From Lichenicola sp964247735 (GTDB taxonomy: Bacteria; Pseudomonadota; Alphaproteobacteria; Acetobacterales; Acetobacteraceae): DNA of 64,000 nucleotides. The position numbers were made by a program, and so were the translations under genes. Below, piece after piece: positions 27,778 to 36,044 of this stretch (positions within the stretch are counted from its first letter, which is position 1; each line of letters starts with the position of its first letter). The notes under the pieces are model-generated. The model had not been told where the DNA came from. It did not search any database and saw only the letters and a list, made by a program, of their open reading frames with translations. Where the stretch lies: the NCBI GenBank assembly GCA_964247735.1, contig CAXTVS010000014.1, forward strand, positions 1-64,000, given 5' to 3'.

Positions 27778-28778
27778 CGGGACGCTGCCGATCCCCAGAC
27801 CTCCGAACCGGCCCAGATGTCGCCGTCGCGGTAGACCACCGACGGCGCGCGGTCCGCGGTCAGGAAGGTCGGTCCGTCGAGATCGACGACGTCGCAGAGC
27901 TGCGCCAGGACGAAGGCTGGCGCCATCGCCAGGCTGGTGCCGATCATGTTGCCGACCATCACGCCCAGGCCCAGCCGGCGCGCTTCCGCGGCCATCAGCA
28001 GCGCCTCGGTCAGGCCGCCGCACTTGTCCAGCTTGATGTTGACCACGTCGAAGCGGCCGACGGCGGCGGACACGTCGGCAAGCGACAGGATGCTCTCGTC
28101 GCCCGCGATCGGCACCATGGACCGGTAGCCCTCCAGCGCTGCCTCGCGGCCGCGCGCCAGGGGCTGCTCCAGCAGCGACACGCGCTGCGCGTGCAGTGCC
28201 GCGACCAGCGGATCGAGGTCGTCCGGCCCGAACCCCTGATTGCCGTCGACGCCGAGCCAGGCGTCCGGCCGGGCCTGCCGGATCGCCTGCACGCGGCTGA
28301 TGTCGAGGTCGAGCTCGCCGGTGAGCTTGACCTTGATTGCGCGGGCCTCGGTATAGCCGCGCGCGCCCTGCGCCATGATCTCGGGCCGGTCCGCGCCCAG
28401 GGTGAAGGTGGTGCGGACCGGGTGCGGCGCGTCCTGCCCGGCGAGGGTCCAAACCGGCACCCCGGCCCGCGACGCGTCCAGCTCCCACAGCGCGCAGTCG
28501 ACGGCGTTGCGGGCGCCTCCGGGCGGCATCACCGCCCGCAGCTCCTCTCGCGTGAGGCCCTGCTCGATCGCAGGCCTTGCGGTGCGCAGATCCTCCAGCA
28601 TGTGCGCGACGTCGTCGCCGACGTAGTAGACGCCGGCGCCCTCGCCGCGTCCCCTGTGCGCGCCGTCGGTCAGGGTGACCACCACGACGTCGGCGCTCTC
28701 GAACACGTGGCCCGAGATACGGAACGGCTGGGCCAGGCGCAGCCGCTCGGTCGCGACGTCGAGCGTGAGGCGCGGCAT
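27774..28778 (-). CDS. Dipeptide epimerase-type enolase-superfamily enzyme (possible DgcA-like)
   Basis: A 334-residue member of the muconate-lactonising subgroup. The catalytic lysine pair is KVK at 149-151 and the opposite-face lysine is in NIKLDKCGG. Metal ligands are visible in GVDGNQGF, LLEQPL and GDESI. These features fit Ala-Glu dipeptide epimerases, which interconvert L-Ala-D-Glu and L-Ala-L-Glu from peptidoglycan. N-acetyl-D-Glu racemases (DgcA) share the fold and cannot be excluded, particularly with a DgcN-type gene at 34938. The start overlaps the stop of the upstream S12 hydrolase (ATGA). Confidence 0.83.
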   Translation of the reverse strand: MPRLTLDVATERLRLAQPFRISGHVFESADVVVVTLTDGAHRGRGEGAGVYYVGDDVAHMLEDLRTARPAIEQGLTREELRAVMPPGGARNAVDCALWELDASRAGVPVWTLAGQDAPHPVRTTFTLGADRPEIMAQGARGYTEARAIKVKLTGELDLDISRVQAIRQARPDAWLGVDGNQGFGPDDLDPLVAALHAQRVSLLEQPLARGREAALEGYRSMVPIAGDESILSLADVSAAVGRFDVVNIKLDKCGGLTEALLMAAEARRLGLGVMVGNMIGTSLAMAPAFVLAQLCDVVDLDGPTFLTADRAPSVVYRDGDIWAGSEVWGSAASR

Positions 28779-30808
28779 CAGTAGTTCACCGTCATGGCGA
28801 GCAGCCCGAAGGTGGAGGCGAAGTAGAGCAGCATCAGCGAGGACAGGACCATCAGCACGCTCCAGACCCGTCCGGACCAGCCGCGGCGGGCGCGCCAGGC
28901 GAGCCAAAGGTTCCAGAGCATGACCGGCACGGCGAGGACGAACACCAGCAGGCCGACGGCCTGCACCGCCCACAGCGCGGCGTCGGACGGGCTGGCGTCC
29001 TTCAGCATCGACAGGATCAGCATCGTCCACCAGACCATCACCCCGACCGACAGGCCGGCGAACAGCCGCGCGGTGCGGTAGGCGGGCCGTGCCGGCTCCG
29101 GGACCGGCAGCGGCGCCCGGTAGCGACGGCGCACCAGGGCCGCAACCGGCCAATGCAGGAAGCTGAGCAGCAGGACCGCGAGGCCAGCCGCGAGCGACGG
29201 CACGATCCAGCCGGCGGACCGGCCCGCGGGAACCGGGTCCATCACCTCGAACGGCGACATGAAGTCCCAGCTCCAGCGCACCACCCGCCCGTCCACCACC
29301 TTGGCGGCGAGGCGGTCATGGCCGGAGGCGTCGCGCCACACGAACGGCGCGATCTCGGTCCAGTGGCGCAGGCCCCCACCCGGCTCGGTGATGCCGGACA
29401 CCACCAGCTCGCCCTTGGGGCCGGTCGAGATCGTGGTCTGGCCCAGCAGGGTCGCGACGTTCAGGAAGTTGCCGACCGCCTTCCGGCTGGCCTGCCAGCG
29501 TCCCGCCATCATCCGGGCGTGCTGCGCCGCGAGCTCCGGCGCCACGGTGCCGTCCTGCGCGGTGGACGGGAAGTAGCGGTCGGCGAAGTCCTTGAACAGC
29601 GAGTTGCGCAGCCCCTGCACCGCGCCGTCCTTGCCGACGCTGTTGAAGGATGCGTAAAGCCCGACGCCATCCTTCATGAACAGGTGCAGGATGGTGTGGA
29701 AGTTCTCGGTATCGCCGAGGTGGCCGATCACCTCGTGCCCGTTGATGTTGGTCTCGAAGAAGCCGAGCTCCATCCGGTTGAGCGGCGGCACCAGCGAGTA
29801 GGGATCGACCTTGGCCAGCGGGCTGTCGTGCATCGTCTGCGCGGTGGCCGGGTCCAGGATCCGCTGGCCGTCCAGGATACCGTCCTGCAGGTGCGCGATC
29901 ATGAACCGCGCCATGTCGGTCGCGGTGGACGATTCCGCGCCCGCCGGAGCCGGAATGATGAACTCGAAGCCTTGTCCGGGTTCAGACGCGCGCCCGTAGC
30001 CGGTCGACATCTGCGGCGCCAGGCGCGCCGGAAGCGGCTGCCGGAAGGTCGAGTTCCGCATGCCGAGCGGCGCGAACACGTGCTGCTCGACGTAGTCGTC
30101 GAACGGCGTGTGCGAAGCCCGCTCGACGATGTAGCCGGCGAGCGTCGTCGCCCAGTTGGAGTAGGCGGGCGTGCTGCCGGGCGCGTAGATCCGGTCCGGT
30201 ATCGAGCCCTTGAGGTACGTGCCGAGCGGTTCCACCTGCTTCGGATCGTACGAGATGATCAGCTTGCCGGTCTCGTTGAAGCCGGCGGTGTGCGTCATGA
30301 TCTGCCGCAGCGTGACCGGCTGGCCATGATAGGGCGGGATGCTGAAGTCGAGGTAGGCGTTGACGTCGCGGTCGAGGTCCAGCTTGTGCTGCCCGACCAG
30401 CTGCATCACCGCGGTCCAGGTCGTCAGCTTGGACACCGAGCCCGGCCGGAACAGGGTGCGGTCCGGATCGACCGGGATCCGCTTGGCGACGTCGGAGAAG
30501 CCGTAGCCCCGCGCGGTCAGGATGTGCCCGTCCTTGACCACGGAGACTTCCGCACCCGCGATGTCGTCGACCCGCAGCGCGTACGGCAGGTACCCGTCGA
30601 GCCAGCTGTCGACGTCCGCTTTCGTCAGCGGGTGGGCGCCGGGCGGAGCCGGGACCGCCGTGCTCGCCGGCGTGGTCGGCTGTCCGATGCTCGGTGCCGC
30701 AGCCGGGGGTGCCAAGGTGGGAGGCGCCAGGGTGTCGGCATCCGGCGGGGCCGCCGAGATCGCCAGCAGGCCGAGCAAGGCGACGGCCAGTGTCTTGAGA
30801 CGTTCCAT
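28778..30808 (-). CDS. Membrane-anchored S12-family serine hydrolase 1
   Basis: A 676-residue protein. An N-terminal signal segment (LAVALLGLLAISAAP) is followed by a Pro/Ala-rich linker to about residue 60. The penicillin-binding/beta-lactamase fold carries SVSK at 124-127, YSN at 216-218 and a GHLGDT segment replacing KTG. The C-terminal ~120 residues hold four hydrophobic helices, an unusual membrane tail. It probably acts on D-amino-acid peptides or related amides at the periplasmic face. The start at 30808 has GGAG upstream; an extension to 30868 was rejected because it removes the signal sequence from the N-terminus. It is the first gene of the peptide operon. Confidence 0.85.
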   Translation of the reverse strand: MERLKTLAVALLGLLAISAAPPDADTLAPPTLAPPAAAPSIGQPTTPASTAVPAPPGAHPLTKADVDSWLDGYLPYALRVDDIAGAEVSVVKDGHILTARGYGFSDVAKRIPVDPDRTLFRPGSVSKLTTWTAVMQLVGQHKLDLDRDVNAYLDFSIPPYHGQPVTLRQIMTHTAGFNETGKLIISYDPKQVEPLGTYLKGSIPDRIYAPGSTPAYSNWATTLAGYIVERASHTPFDDYVEQHVFAPLGMRNSTFRQPLPARLAPQMSTGYGRASEPGQGFEFIIPAPAGAESSTATDMARFMIAHLQDGILDGQRILDPATAQTMHDSPLAKVDPYSLVPPLNRMELGFFETNINGHEVIGHLGDTENFHTILHLFMKDGVGLYASFNSVGKDGAVQGLRNSLFKDFADRYFPSTAQDGTVAPELAAQHARMMAGRWQASRKAVGNFLNVATLLGQTTISTGPKGELVVSGITEPGGGLRHWTEIAPFVWRDASGHDRLAAKVVDGRVVRWSWDFMSPFEVMDPVPAGRSAGWIVPSLAAGLAVLLLSFLHWPVAALVRRRYRAPLPVPEPARPAYRTARLFAGLSVGVMVWWTMLILSMLKDASPSDAALWAVQAVGLLVFVLAVPVMLWNLWLAWRARRGWSGRVWSVLMVLSSLMLLYFASTFGLLAMTVNY

Positions 30809-30879
30809 GGGTGCTCCGGCCGTCTGTTCGCCTGTTCTCGCACGGTCCGCAACAACGGCGATCGACACTGCTCGGACTG

Positions 30880-30892
30880 GGATAGCTTATCC
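30880..30892. promoter_or_regulatory. Candidate operator overlapping the -10 region
   Basis: GGATA and TATCC form a perfect inverted repeat separated by GCT, directly over the predicted -10 element of the peptide operon. A repressor bound here would block RNA polymerase; the adjacent XRE-cupin protein is the obvious candidate. Confidence 0.4.
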
Positions 30893-30911
30893 TGCTGGGA
30901 GAGTGCGTCAA
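30884..30911 (-). promoter_or_regulatory. Candidate sigma70 promoter of the peptide operon
   Basis: On the minus strand TTGACG (30906-30911) is followed after 16 bp by TAAGCT (30884-30889), about 75 bp upstream of the start of the first S12 hydrolase gene. The -35 match is strong and the -10 moderate. Confidence 0.45.
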
Positions 30912-31181
30912 CACGCGCATTTGAGATGGCTTCGAGGTCCGGGAGCCGCCGCGTCCTTCGCGCGCGTCCTTGACTATGTCCCAGGCAGGATGGCTATGAT
31001 CCCTCAGGCACGATAGGGTGGCGTCGAAGCGCGCTGCCAGGGTCGATGCGCGCCACCCGTCTCACACGCTCGCGCAGCCTGGGCCCTTCTTCGTTGGAAC
31101 TGGAATTGGTTTGATGCCAGGGAACGAGCGCGGCTTGGGCGTAGGGACGACCGGGGGATCCTCGAGACGGCTTCCAAGGTC

Positions 31182-31868
31182 ATGACCGTCTCCAGGGCCA
31201 CGCTGGGCTCGCTGATGCGGGACCTGAGGAACCGGCACGGCCTGACCCTCAAGCAGATGAGCACGATCACGGGGATCCCGTTCTCCACCCTCGCCAAGGT
31301 GGAGCACGACCGGCTCACCCTGACCTTCGACAAGCTGCAGATGGTCAGCGAGCGGCTGAACATCCGGATGGCCGACCTGTTCGCGGAGCCGGACACAGCA
31401 CCTCCCGCCATCGCCAACAGCCGGCGCAGCATCGCCACCTTGGCCAACGCCCTGTCAGTCGCCACCGCCAACTACGACTACCATTACCTGTCGCCCGATC
31501 TGCGGCAGAAGGACATGATCCCCATCGTGTCGCGCGTGAAGGCGCGGTCGCTCGCCGAGTTCGGCGACCTGGTCCGGCACGACGGGCAGGAGTTCCTCTA
31601 CGTCCTGAGCGGCCGGATCGTCGTGCACACCGAGTTCTACGGTCCCACCACCCTGGCCGCCGGCGAGTCGATCTACATCGACAGCAGGATGGGACATGCC
31701 TACGTCCTGTCCGAGGGCTGCGACGAGGCGCTGGCGCTCTGCGTGTGCTCGACGACGCAGGAGGAGCTGTTGGACAACGCGTCGCGTCAGGTGGTCACGT
31801 CCGCACGGCCGGGACCGGTCTTGGACGGTCGGAAGAAGAGCCGACGGCCCGAGCCGGCGACCCGCTGA
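31182..31868 (+). CDS. XRE-family regulator with C-terminal cupin domain
   Basis: A 228-residue regulator. Residues ~8-62 are an XRE helix-turn-helix (LRNRHGLTLKQMSTITGIPFSTLAKVE). Residues ~115-195 form a cupin ligand-binding domain (HDGQEFLYVLSGRIVVHTEFYG, then LAAGESIYIDSRMGHAY). Such HTH-cupin proteins usually sense small metabolites and control amino-acid or polyamine catabolism. It diverges from the peptide operon at 30808 and is followed by the small ACT-like, TonB receptor and DUF1611 genes, so it is the likely local regulator. The C-terminal ~25 residues are basic and probably disordered. Confidence 0.87.
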   Translation: MTVSRATLGSLMRDLRNRHGLTLKQMSTITGIPFSTLAKVEHDRLTLTFDKLQMVSERLNIRMADLFAEPDTAPPAIANSRRSIATLANALSVATANYDYHYLSPDLRQKDMIPIVSRVKARSLAEFGDLVRHDGQEFLYVLSGRIVVHTEFYGPTTLAAGESIYIDSRMGHAYVLSEGCDEALALCVCSTTQEELLDNASRQVVTSARPGPVLDGRKKSRRPEPATR

Positions 31869-32044
31869 TGTCGAGCACCGAGGCGATGCGGTGCCTGAGC
31901 GTTCACGAGCATCCGCACCGCGCTCGCCGTGAGGACCCTGCACGAATTACCGGCCCGACTGCCTAGGGGCGGTGCGAGCACGCATCCGGCCCGTGGCAGC
32001 CGGTTCCGTGCGTACGCCCCTCCTCCCGGCTCGGATCCTCGATC

Positions 32045-32335
32045 ATGCGCTCCCCATCCGGCGACAACCCGCCGACATGCTCCGTCCGCTACGACGTGAC
32101 GGCCTTGTCCAGTCCGGGCCTCCTGAGCACAGTTCTCGCCCCCTTTGCCCGCCGCAGCCTCATTCCGGACTTGGTGCGGGCAAGCCGTGAGGGCGAGACG
32201 ACGGTTGTCGAGATCGTCCTGCAGGAGATGCCTGCCCAGCTGCGGGCCGGCTGCGAGGCCAACCTGCGGCAGCTGGTCGACGTGGTGCGTGTCGGCGTCA
32301 TGTCGGTCTCCCGTGGCGGCCCGGACGCGCCGTAA
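32045..32335 (+). CDS. Small ACT-like domain protein
   Basis: A 96-residue open frame with protein-like character. YDVTALSSPGLLSTVLAPFA (about residues 16-35) is followed by a strand-helix-strand pattern ending in NLRQLVDVVRVGV, a beta-alpha-beta-beta-alpha-beta order as in ACT domains such as the acetolactate synthase small subunit. I have no firm family assignment. The start lacks a strong Shine-Dalgarno, and an in-frame start further in is possible. It lies between the regulator and the TonB receptor on the same strand. If real, it may bind an amino acid. Confidence 0.5.
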   Translation: MRSPSGDNPPTCSVRYDVTALSSPGLLSTVLAPFARRSLIPDLVRASREGETTVVEIVLQEMPAQLRAGCEANLRQLVDVVRVGVMSVSRGGPDAP

Positions 32336-32383
32336 GCCTGCTTGACCAGCCGCAGGCATTCTTTCGGTAGCGACCCAAAACGA

Positions 32384-32411
32384 TTGACCATATCCCGTAT
32401 GGGACTATAGC
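32384..32411 (+). promoter_or_regulatory. Candidate regulated sigma70 promoter of the TonB receptor gene
   Basis: TTGACC (32384-32389) and TATAGC (32406-32411) are spaced by 16 bp, 55 bp before the receptor start. The spacer contains a perfect inverted repeat at 32388-32402, CCATA and TATGG around TCCCG, that overlaps the -35 edge. This is a good promoter with a built-in operator; the cognate factor is unknown. Confidence 0.6.
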
Positions 32412-32465
32412 GTCTCATCCAGAGATTGGTCAGCCCGGTGCGCGGGTCATCTCGGGGGGAAGCCG

Positions 32466-34841
32466 ATGAAGTGCCCACGCATCCGTCCACGTGAGGTGGC
32501 CGCCGTGCTGTCGCTCGCCGCGGCGCCGGCCCTGGCGCAGACCGTGACGCCGCCCACCACCGCGGCCGGGGCGTCGACCTCGTCCAGCGTTCCTCCGTCG
32601 GGCAATGCCGGCCAGCGAGGCGGGGCGAAGACCAACGTCGCCCAGACCAGCCCCACCCGGACCAACGAGCCCGAGCAGATCGTCGTCACCGCGAACCGGC
32701 GGCGCGAGCTGCAGCGCAACGTGGCCAACAGCGTCACCGCGATCTCCGGCAAGGAGCTCGACCGCAAGCAGGAGGTCCGGCTGCAGGACCTGCTCGGCCA
32801 GGTGCCGGGCCTGTCGATCGAGGCGGAGGACAAGACCGCGGTCCGCATCGTGCTGCGCGGCATCAACACCGGCGGTGCCGGCGCCACCGTCGGCTCGGTG
32901 CTGGACGACGTCCCGATCAACACGACCGGGTCACAGAACAACGCCTCCACCAACACCCCCAACCTCGACACCTACGACCTGCAGCGGATCGAGGTGCTGC
33001 GCGGGCCGCAGAGCTCGCTCTACGGTGCCACCGCCGAGGGCGGCCTGATCAAGTACGTCACCAACACCCCGGACCCGCGGGCGTTCTCGGGCGAGGTGGA
33101 GACCGGGGTCGACGGGACCACCGACGGCGGCATCGGCGGAACCACCAAGGGGTTCGTGAACGTCCCGTTCTGGGACGGCAAGGCCGCGGTTCGTCTCACG
33201 GCCTGGAACGAGTGGTTTCCCGGCTACATCGACGACCCGGAGATGGGCAAGACCGACGTCAACGCGTCGCAGCAATACGGCTGGCGTGCGTCGGTGCTGG
33301 TGCAGCCGACGCCGGACCTCACCGTCCGGCTCACCGCAGAGCGCCAGAGCCTGCTGAGCGACGCGTCCGACGACATCCAGGTGGTGGGTGCCGCGGTCAA
33401 CCCGGCGACGCCGCCGTCGAACCAGCTTTCCCTGGTCGACGGACTGACCAACAACACGGCGCTGCCGACCAGCAGCCAGAACGAGTCAGCGATCTACTAC
33501 GGGACGGTCGACTACGACCTGCACGTGGCGACCCTCACCTCGGTCACCAGCTTCTCCTACAACAACTTCGAGAGCCTGTTCGACGAGACCAACACCAACC
33601 TGGCGCCCGGGGTGGACTACGGCAGCTACATCGGGTCGCTCTACGGCGTCGTGCCCAGCCTGGTCGACGAGCGGCAGAACTCCAACACCGACAAGTTCAA
33701 CCAGGAGGTAAGGCTCGCCTCGGATCCGGGACTGACGCTGCTCGGCCGCCGCCTGGACCTGCTCGGCGGCGCCTACTACACGCACGAAACCTCTACCTTC
33801 CGGCAGTTCCTGGACGCGCAAAACCCGACCCAGATTGGCACGGTGCTGTCGCCGCCGCTCGGCGGCGCCGCGCAATACGGCCAGCTTTCGGACTGGGCGG
33901 TGTTTGGCCAGTTCGACTACTACCTGCTGCGCAACCTCGACGTGGCGCTGGGCGGCCGGTTCAGCGGCACCGCGCAGCACGCTCAGACGACCAATTTCGG
34001 CGACATCCTGTTCGGGCCTGGCAACGTGGCGCCGCAGTACACGTCGAACGACCACGACGCGCTGTACTCGTTCGCGCCGCGCTGGCGCCTGAACGACAAT
34101 ACCCTCTTCTACGGCCGCATCGCCACCGGCTACCGGCCGGGCGGGCCCAACCTGGCGGTGGCGGGCCTGACCGATGTTCCCTCGTACCAACCGGATCGGA
34201 CCGTCAACTACGAAATCGGCTGGCGGCAGGACCTGTTCAACAAGACCGTCTCCATCGACCTGACCGGCTTCTACATTGACTGGAAGAACGTGCAGGTGCT
34301 GTCGATCTTCACCACGCCGCAGGGCGAATTCGATGTCAACGGCAATGCCGGCGCCGCGGTCAGCAAGGGCGTCGAGTGGAGCTTCACCTGGCTGCCGCTG
34401 CGCGGCCTCCGGCTGAACGCGACCGGCGACTATACCGACGCCCGGCTCACCGCGAACGCGCGCGGCCTGGGCGGCGTCGCTGGCGACTACCTGCCCTACG
34501 TCCCCGATGTCAGCACCAGCATCAACGTCGATTACAGCTGGCACGCCTTCCGCGGCTTCAACGCCTACGTGTCCGGTACCTGGACCTTAACCGGCGAGCG
34601 CTACACTGACTTCTCGTCGTCGCCTGTCGTGGTCTCGCACGCCCTGCTGCCCAGCTACAACACCGGCGCGATCCGCATCGGACTCGAGAACAAGCGCTAC
34701 GGGCTGGAAGCGTTCTTCGACAACATCGGTGACGAGCGCGGCATCACCTTCTACGGCAGCGAAGGCGGCGCCGGCCAGACCGGCCAGGCCAGCATCATCC
34801 AGCCGCGCACCATCGGCCTGACCGCCCGGGTGAAGTTCTAG
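32466..34841 (+). CDS. TonB-dependent outer-membrane receptor
   Basis: A 791-residue outer-membrane protein. Order: signal peptide (residues 1-25, ending PALAQ), a ~45-residue spacer with a TonB-box-like stretch EPEQIVVTANRR near 68-79, a plug domain (VANSVTAISGKELD, then LRGINTGGAG and RIEVLRGPQSSLYGATAEGGLI near 174-195), then a 22-strand-type beta-barrel ending in a terminal Phe (ARVKF). It imports a substrate across the outer membrane using TonB energy. The barrel resembles receptors annotated for siderophores, but its setting among peptide import and hydrolysis genes suggests a peptide or organic ligand. TonB itself is not in the window. Confidence 0.92.
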   Translation: MKCPRIRPREVAAVLSLAAAPALAQTVTPPTTAAGASTSSSVPPSGNAGQRGGAKTNVAQTSPTRTNEPEQIVVTANRRRELQRNVANSVTAISGKELDRKQEVRLQDLLGQVPGLSIEAEDKTAVRIVLRGINTGGAGATVGSVLDDVPINTTGSQNNASTNTPNLDTYDLQRIEVLRGPQSSLYGATAEGGLIKYVTNTPDPRAFSGEVETGVDGTTDGGIGGTTKGFVNVPFWDGKAAVRLTAWNEWFPGYIDDPEMGKTDVNASQQYGWRASVLVQPTPDLTVRLTAERQSLLSDASDDIQVVGAAVNPATPPSNQLSLVDGLTNNTALPTSSQNESAIYYGTVDYDLHVATLTSVTSFSYNNFESLFDETNTNLAPGVDYGSYIGSLYGVVPSLVDERQNSNTDKFNQEVRLASDPGLTLLGRRLDLLGGAYYTHETSTFRQFLDAQNPTQIGTVLSPPLGGAAQYGQLSDWAVFGQFDYYLLRNLDVALGGRFSGTAQHAQTTNFGDILFGPGNVAPQYTSNDHDALYSFAPRWRLNDNTLFYGRIATGYRPGGPNLAVAGLTDVPSYQPDRTVNYEIGWRQDLFNKTVSIDLTGFYIDWKNVQVLSIFTTPQGEFDVNGNAGAAVSKGVEWSFTWLPLRGLRLNATGDYTDARLTANARGLGGVAGDYLPYVPDVSTSINVDYSWHAFRGFNAYVSGTWTLTGERYTDFSSSPVVVSHALLPSYNTGAIRIGLENKRYGLEAFFDNIGDERGITFYGSEGGAGQTGQASIIQPRTIGLTARVKF

Positions 34842-34937
34842 GGCCGCCAGGCGCCCGAGGAGCAGAGGCATGAGGACCACGTCCAGCCGTGCCAGCCGAC
34901 CCGCCGCTCGGGCCGGGTGCCGCCTCGGCATCCCGTC

Positions 34938-35984
34938 ATGACGCCCGACCCGCCACCGGCTGCGCCGGCAGTGCTCGACCTGCCTCGGCCCTACCTGCTG
35001 TTCCTGGGTGATGCCACGGAAGCCAGCTTCGCCAAGACCGCCTTCGGCCTGCGGGACTGGGCACCCGAACTCTGCGTCGGCGAGTATGTGCTGCCGGGTG
35101 GTACCGTCAGCACCGGCCTTTCCCCCCTCACGCCTGGCGAGGCTCAGGCACGGGGCGCGCGTTCCCTGGTGATCGGCGTGGCGAACTTCGGCGGCGTCAT
35201 CCTGCCCGGCTGGGTCGACGCCCTGACGGAGGCGTTGCAGGCGGGCCTGGACATCGTCAGCGGCATGCACAGCCCGCTTTCGATGGTGCCGATCCTCGAG
35301 GAGACCGCGAGGCGGCATGGCCGCAGGCTGGTCGAGGTGCGGGTTCCGCCCGCCTCCATCCCGACCGCCACCGGGCGCAGGCGTGCCGGCAGGCGGCTCC
35401 TGACCGTGGGGACGGACTGCGCGCTGGGCAAGAAGTACGCAGCGCTGTCGCTCGCGCGCGCCTTCGCCGCCCGCGGGCTGGACGCCGATTTTCGCGCCAC
35501 CGGGCAGACCGGCATCATGATTGCCGGCCGCGGCATCCCGATGGATGCGGTGGTGGCCGACTTCGAAGCCGGTGCGGCGGAGATGCTCAGTCCCGACGCC
35601 GCGCCCGACCACTGGGACGTGATCGAGGGTCAGGGATCCATCTTCCATCCCTCCTTTGCGGCGGTGTCACTGGGGCTGCTGCATGGCAGCCAGCCTGACG
35701 TGGTCGTGGTCTGCCACCAGCCGGGCCGGACCACCCTGGGCGGGCTCCCGGACTACCGGATACCGAGCCTGGAGGAGACCATCGACCTCACGCTCCGGCT
35801 GGGCAGACTCACCAACCCGGGGATCCGCTGCGGCGGCATCAGCCTCAACACCGCGCATCTGGACGACGCCGAACGGCAGCACGTGCTGGACGAGACGGGG
35901 CACCTGCTTGGTGTTCCCGCTGCAGACCCGATGCGCCCGGGCCCCGCGTTCGACCGGCTGGTCGAGTCCTGCCTCGCCGGATGA
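34938..35984 (+). CDS. dgcN: DUF1611 family protein, DgcN-type (D-glutamate N-acetyltransferase candidate)
   Basis: A 348-residue protein closely matching the DUF1611 family: PYLLFLGDATEASFAKTA near residue 17, VIGVANFGGVI, a P-loop-like GTDCALGKKYAALSLARAF, ATGQTGIMIAG, and IEGQGSIFHPSFAAVSLGLLHG. Members called DgcN acetylate D-glutamate so that the enolase-superfamily racemase DgcA can invert it, a D-Glu degradation route. The match to the family is strong; the D-Glu substrate is inferred. An ATG at 34917 in the same frame is an alternative start. The chosen ATG overlaps the stop of a 23-codon ORF (34870-34941) that has a better Shine-Dalgarno. Confidence 0.85.
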   Translation: MTPDPPPAAPAVLDLPRPYLLFLGDATEASFAKTAFGLRDWAPELCVGEYVLPGGTVSTGLSPLTPGEAQARGARSLVIGVANFGGVILPGWVDALTEALQAGLDIVSGMHSPLSMVPILEETARRHGRRLVEVRVPPASIPTATGRRRAGRRLLTVGTDCALGKKYAALSLARAFAARGLDADFRATGQTGIMIAGRGIPMDAVVADFEAGAAEMLSPDAAPDHWDVIEGQGSIFHPSFAAVSLGLLHGSQPDVVVVCHQPGRTTLGGLPDYRIPSLEETIDLTLRLGRLTNPGIRCGGISLNTAHLDDAERQHVLDETGHLLGVPAADPMRPGPAFDRLVESCLAG

Positions 35985-36044
35985 TGGACGTGGACCGACC
36001 GAATGGTCGCATCCGGTCAGATCGGCAGCGGTACGAAACAGCCC

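Larger units (their letters stand above)
30809..31181. promoter_or_regulatory. Divergent control region of the peptide operon and the XRE-cupin regulator
   Basis: No gene is supported in these 373 bp, which are less GC-rich than the surroundings. Minus-strand promoter elements and an inverted repeat lie at 30880-30911. On the plus strand TTGACT (30970-30975) and TATGAT (30995-31000), 19 bp apart, could serve the regulator gene, although the spacing is long. Confidence 0.55.

Noticed and set aside
35996..36009. CGACC-GAAT-GGTCG hairpin between the DgcN-type gene and gyrB
   Set aside because: The stem is only 5 bp and no U-tract follows on either strand, so it is not a convincing terminator.
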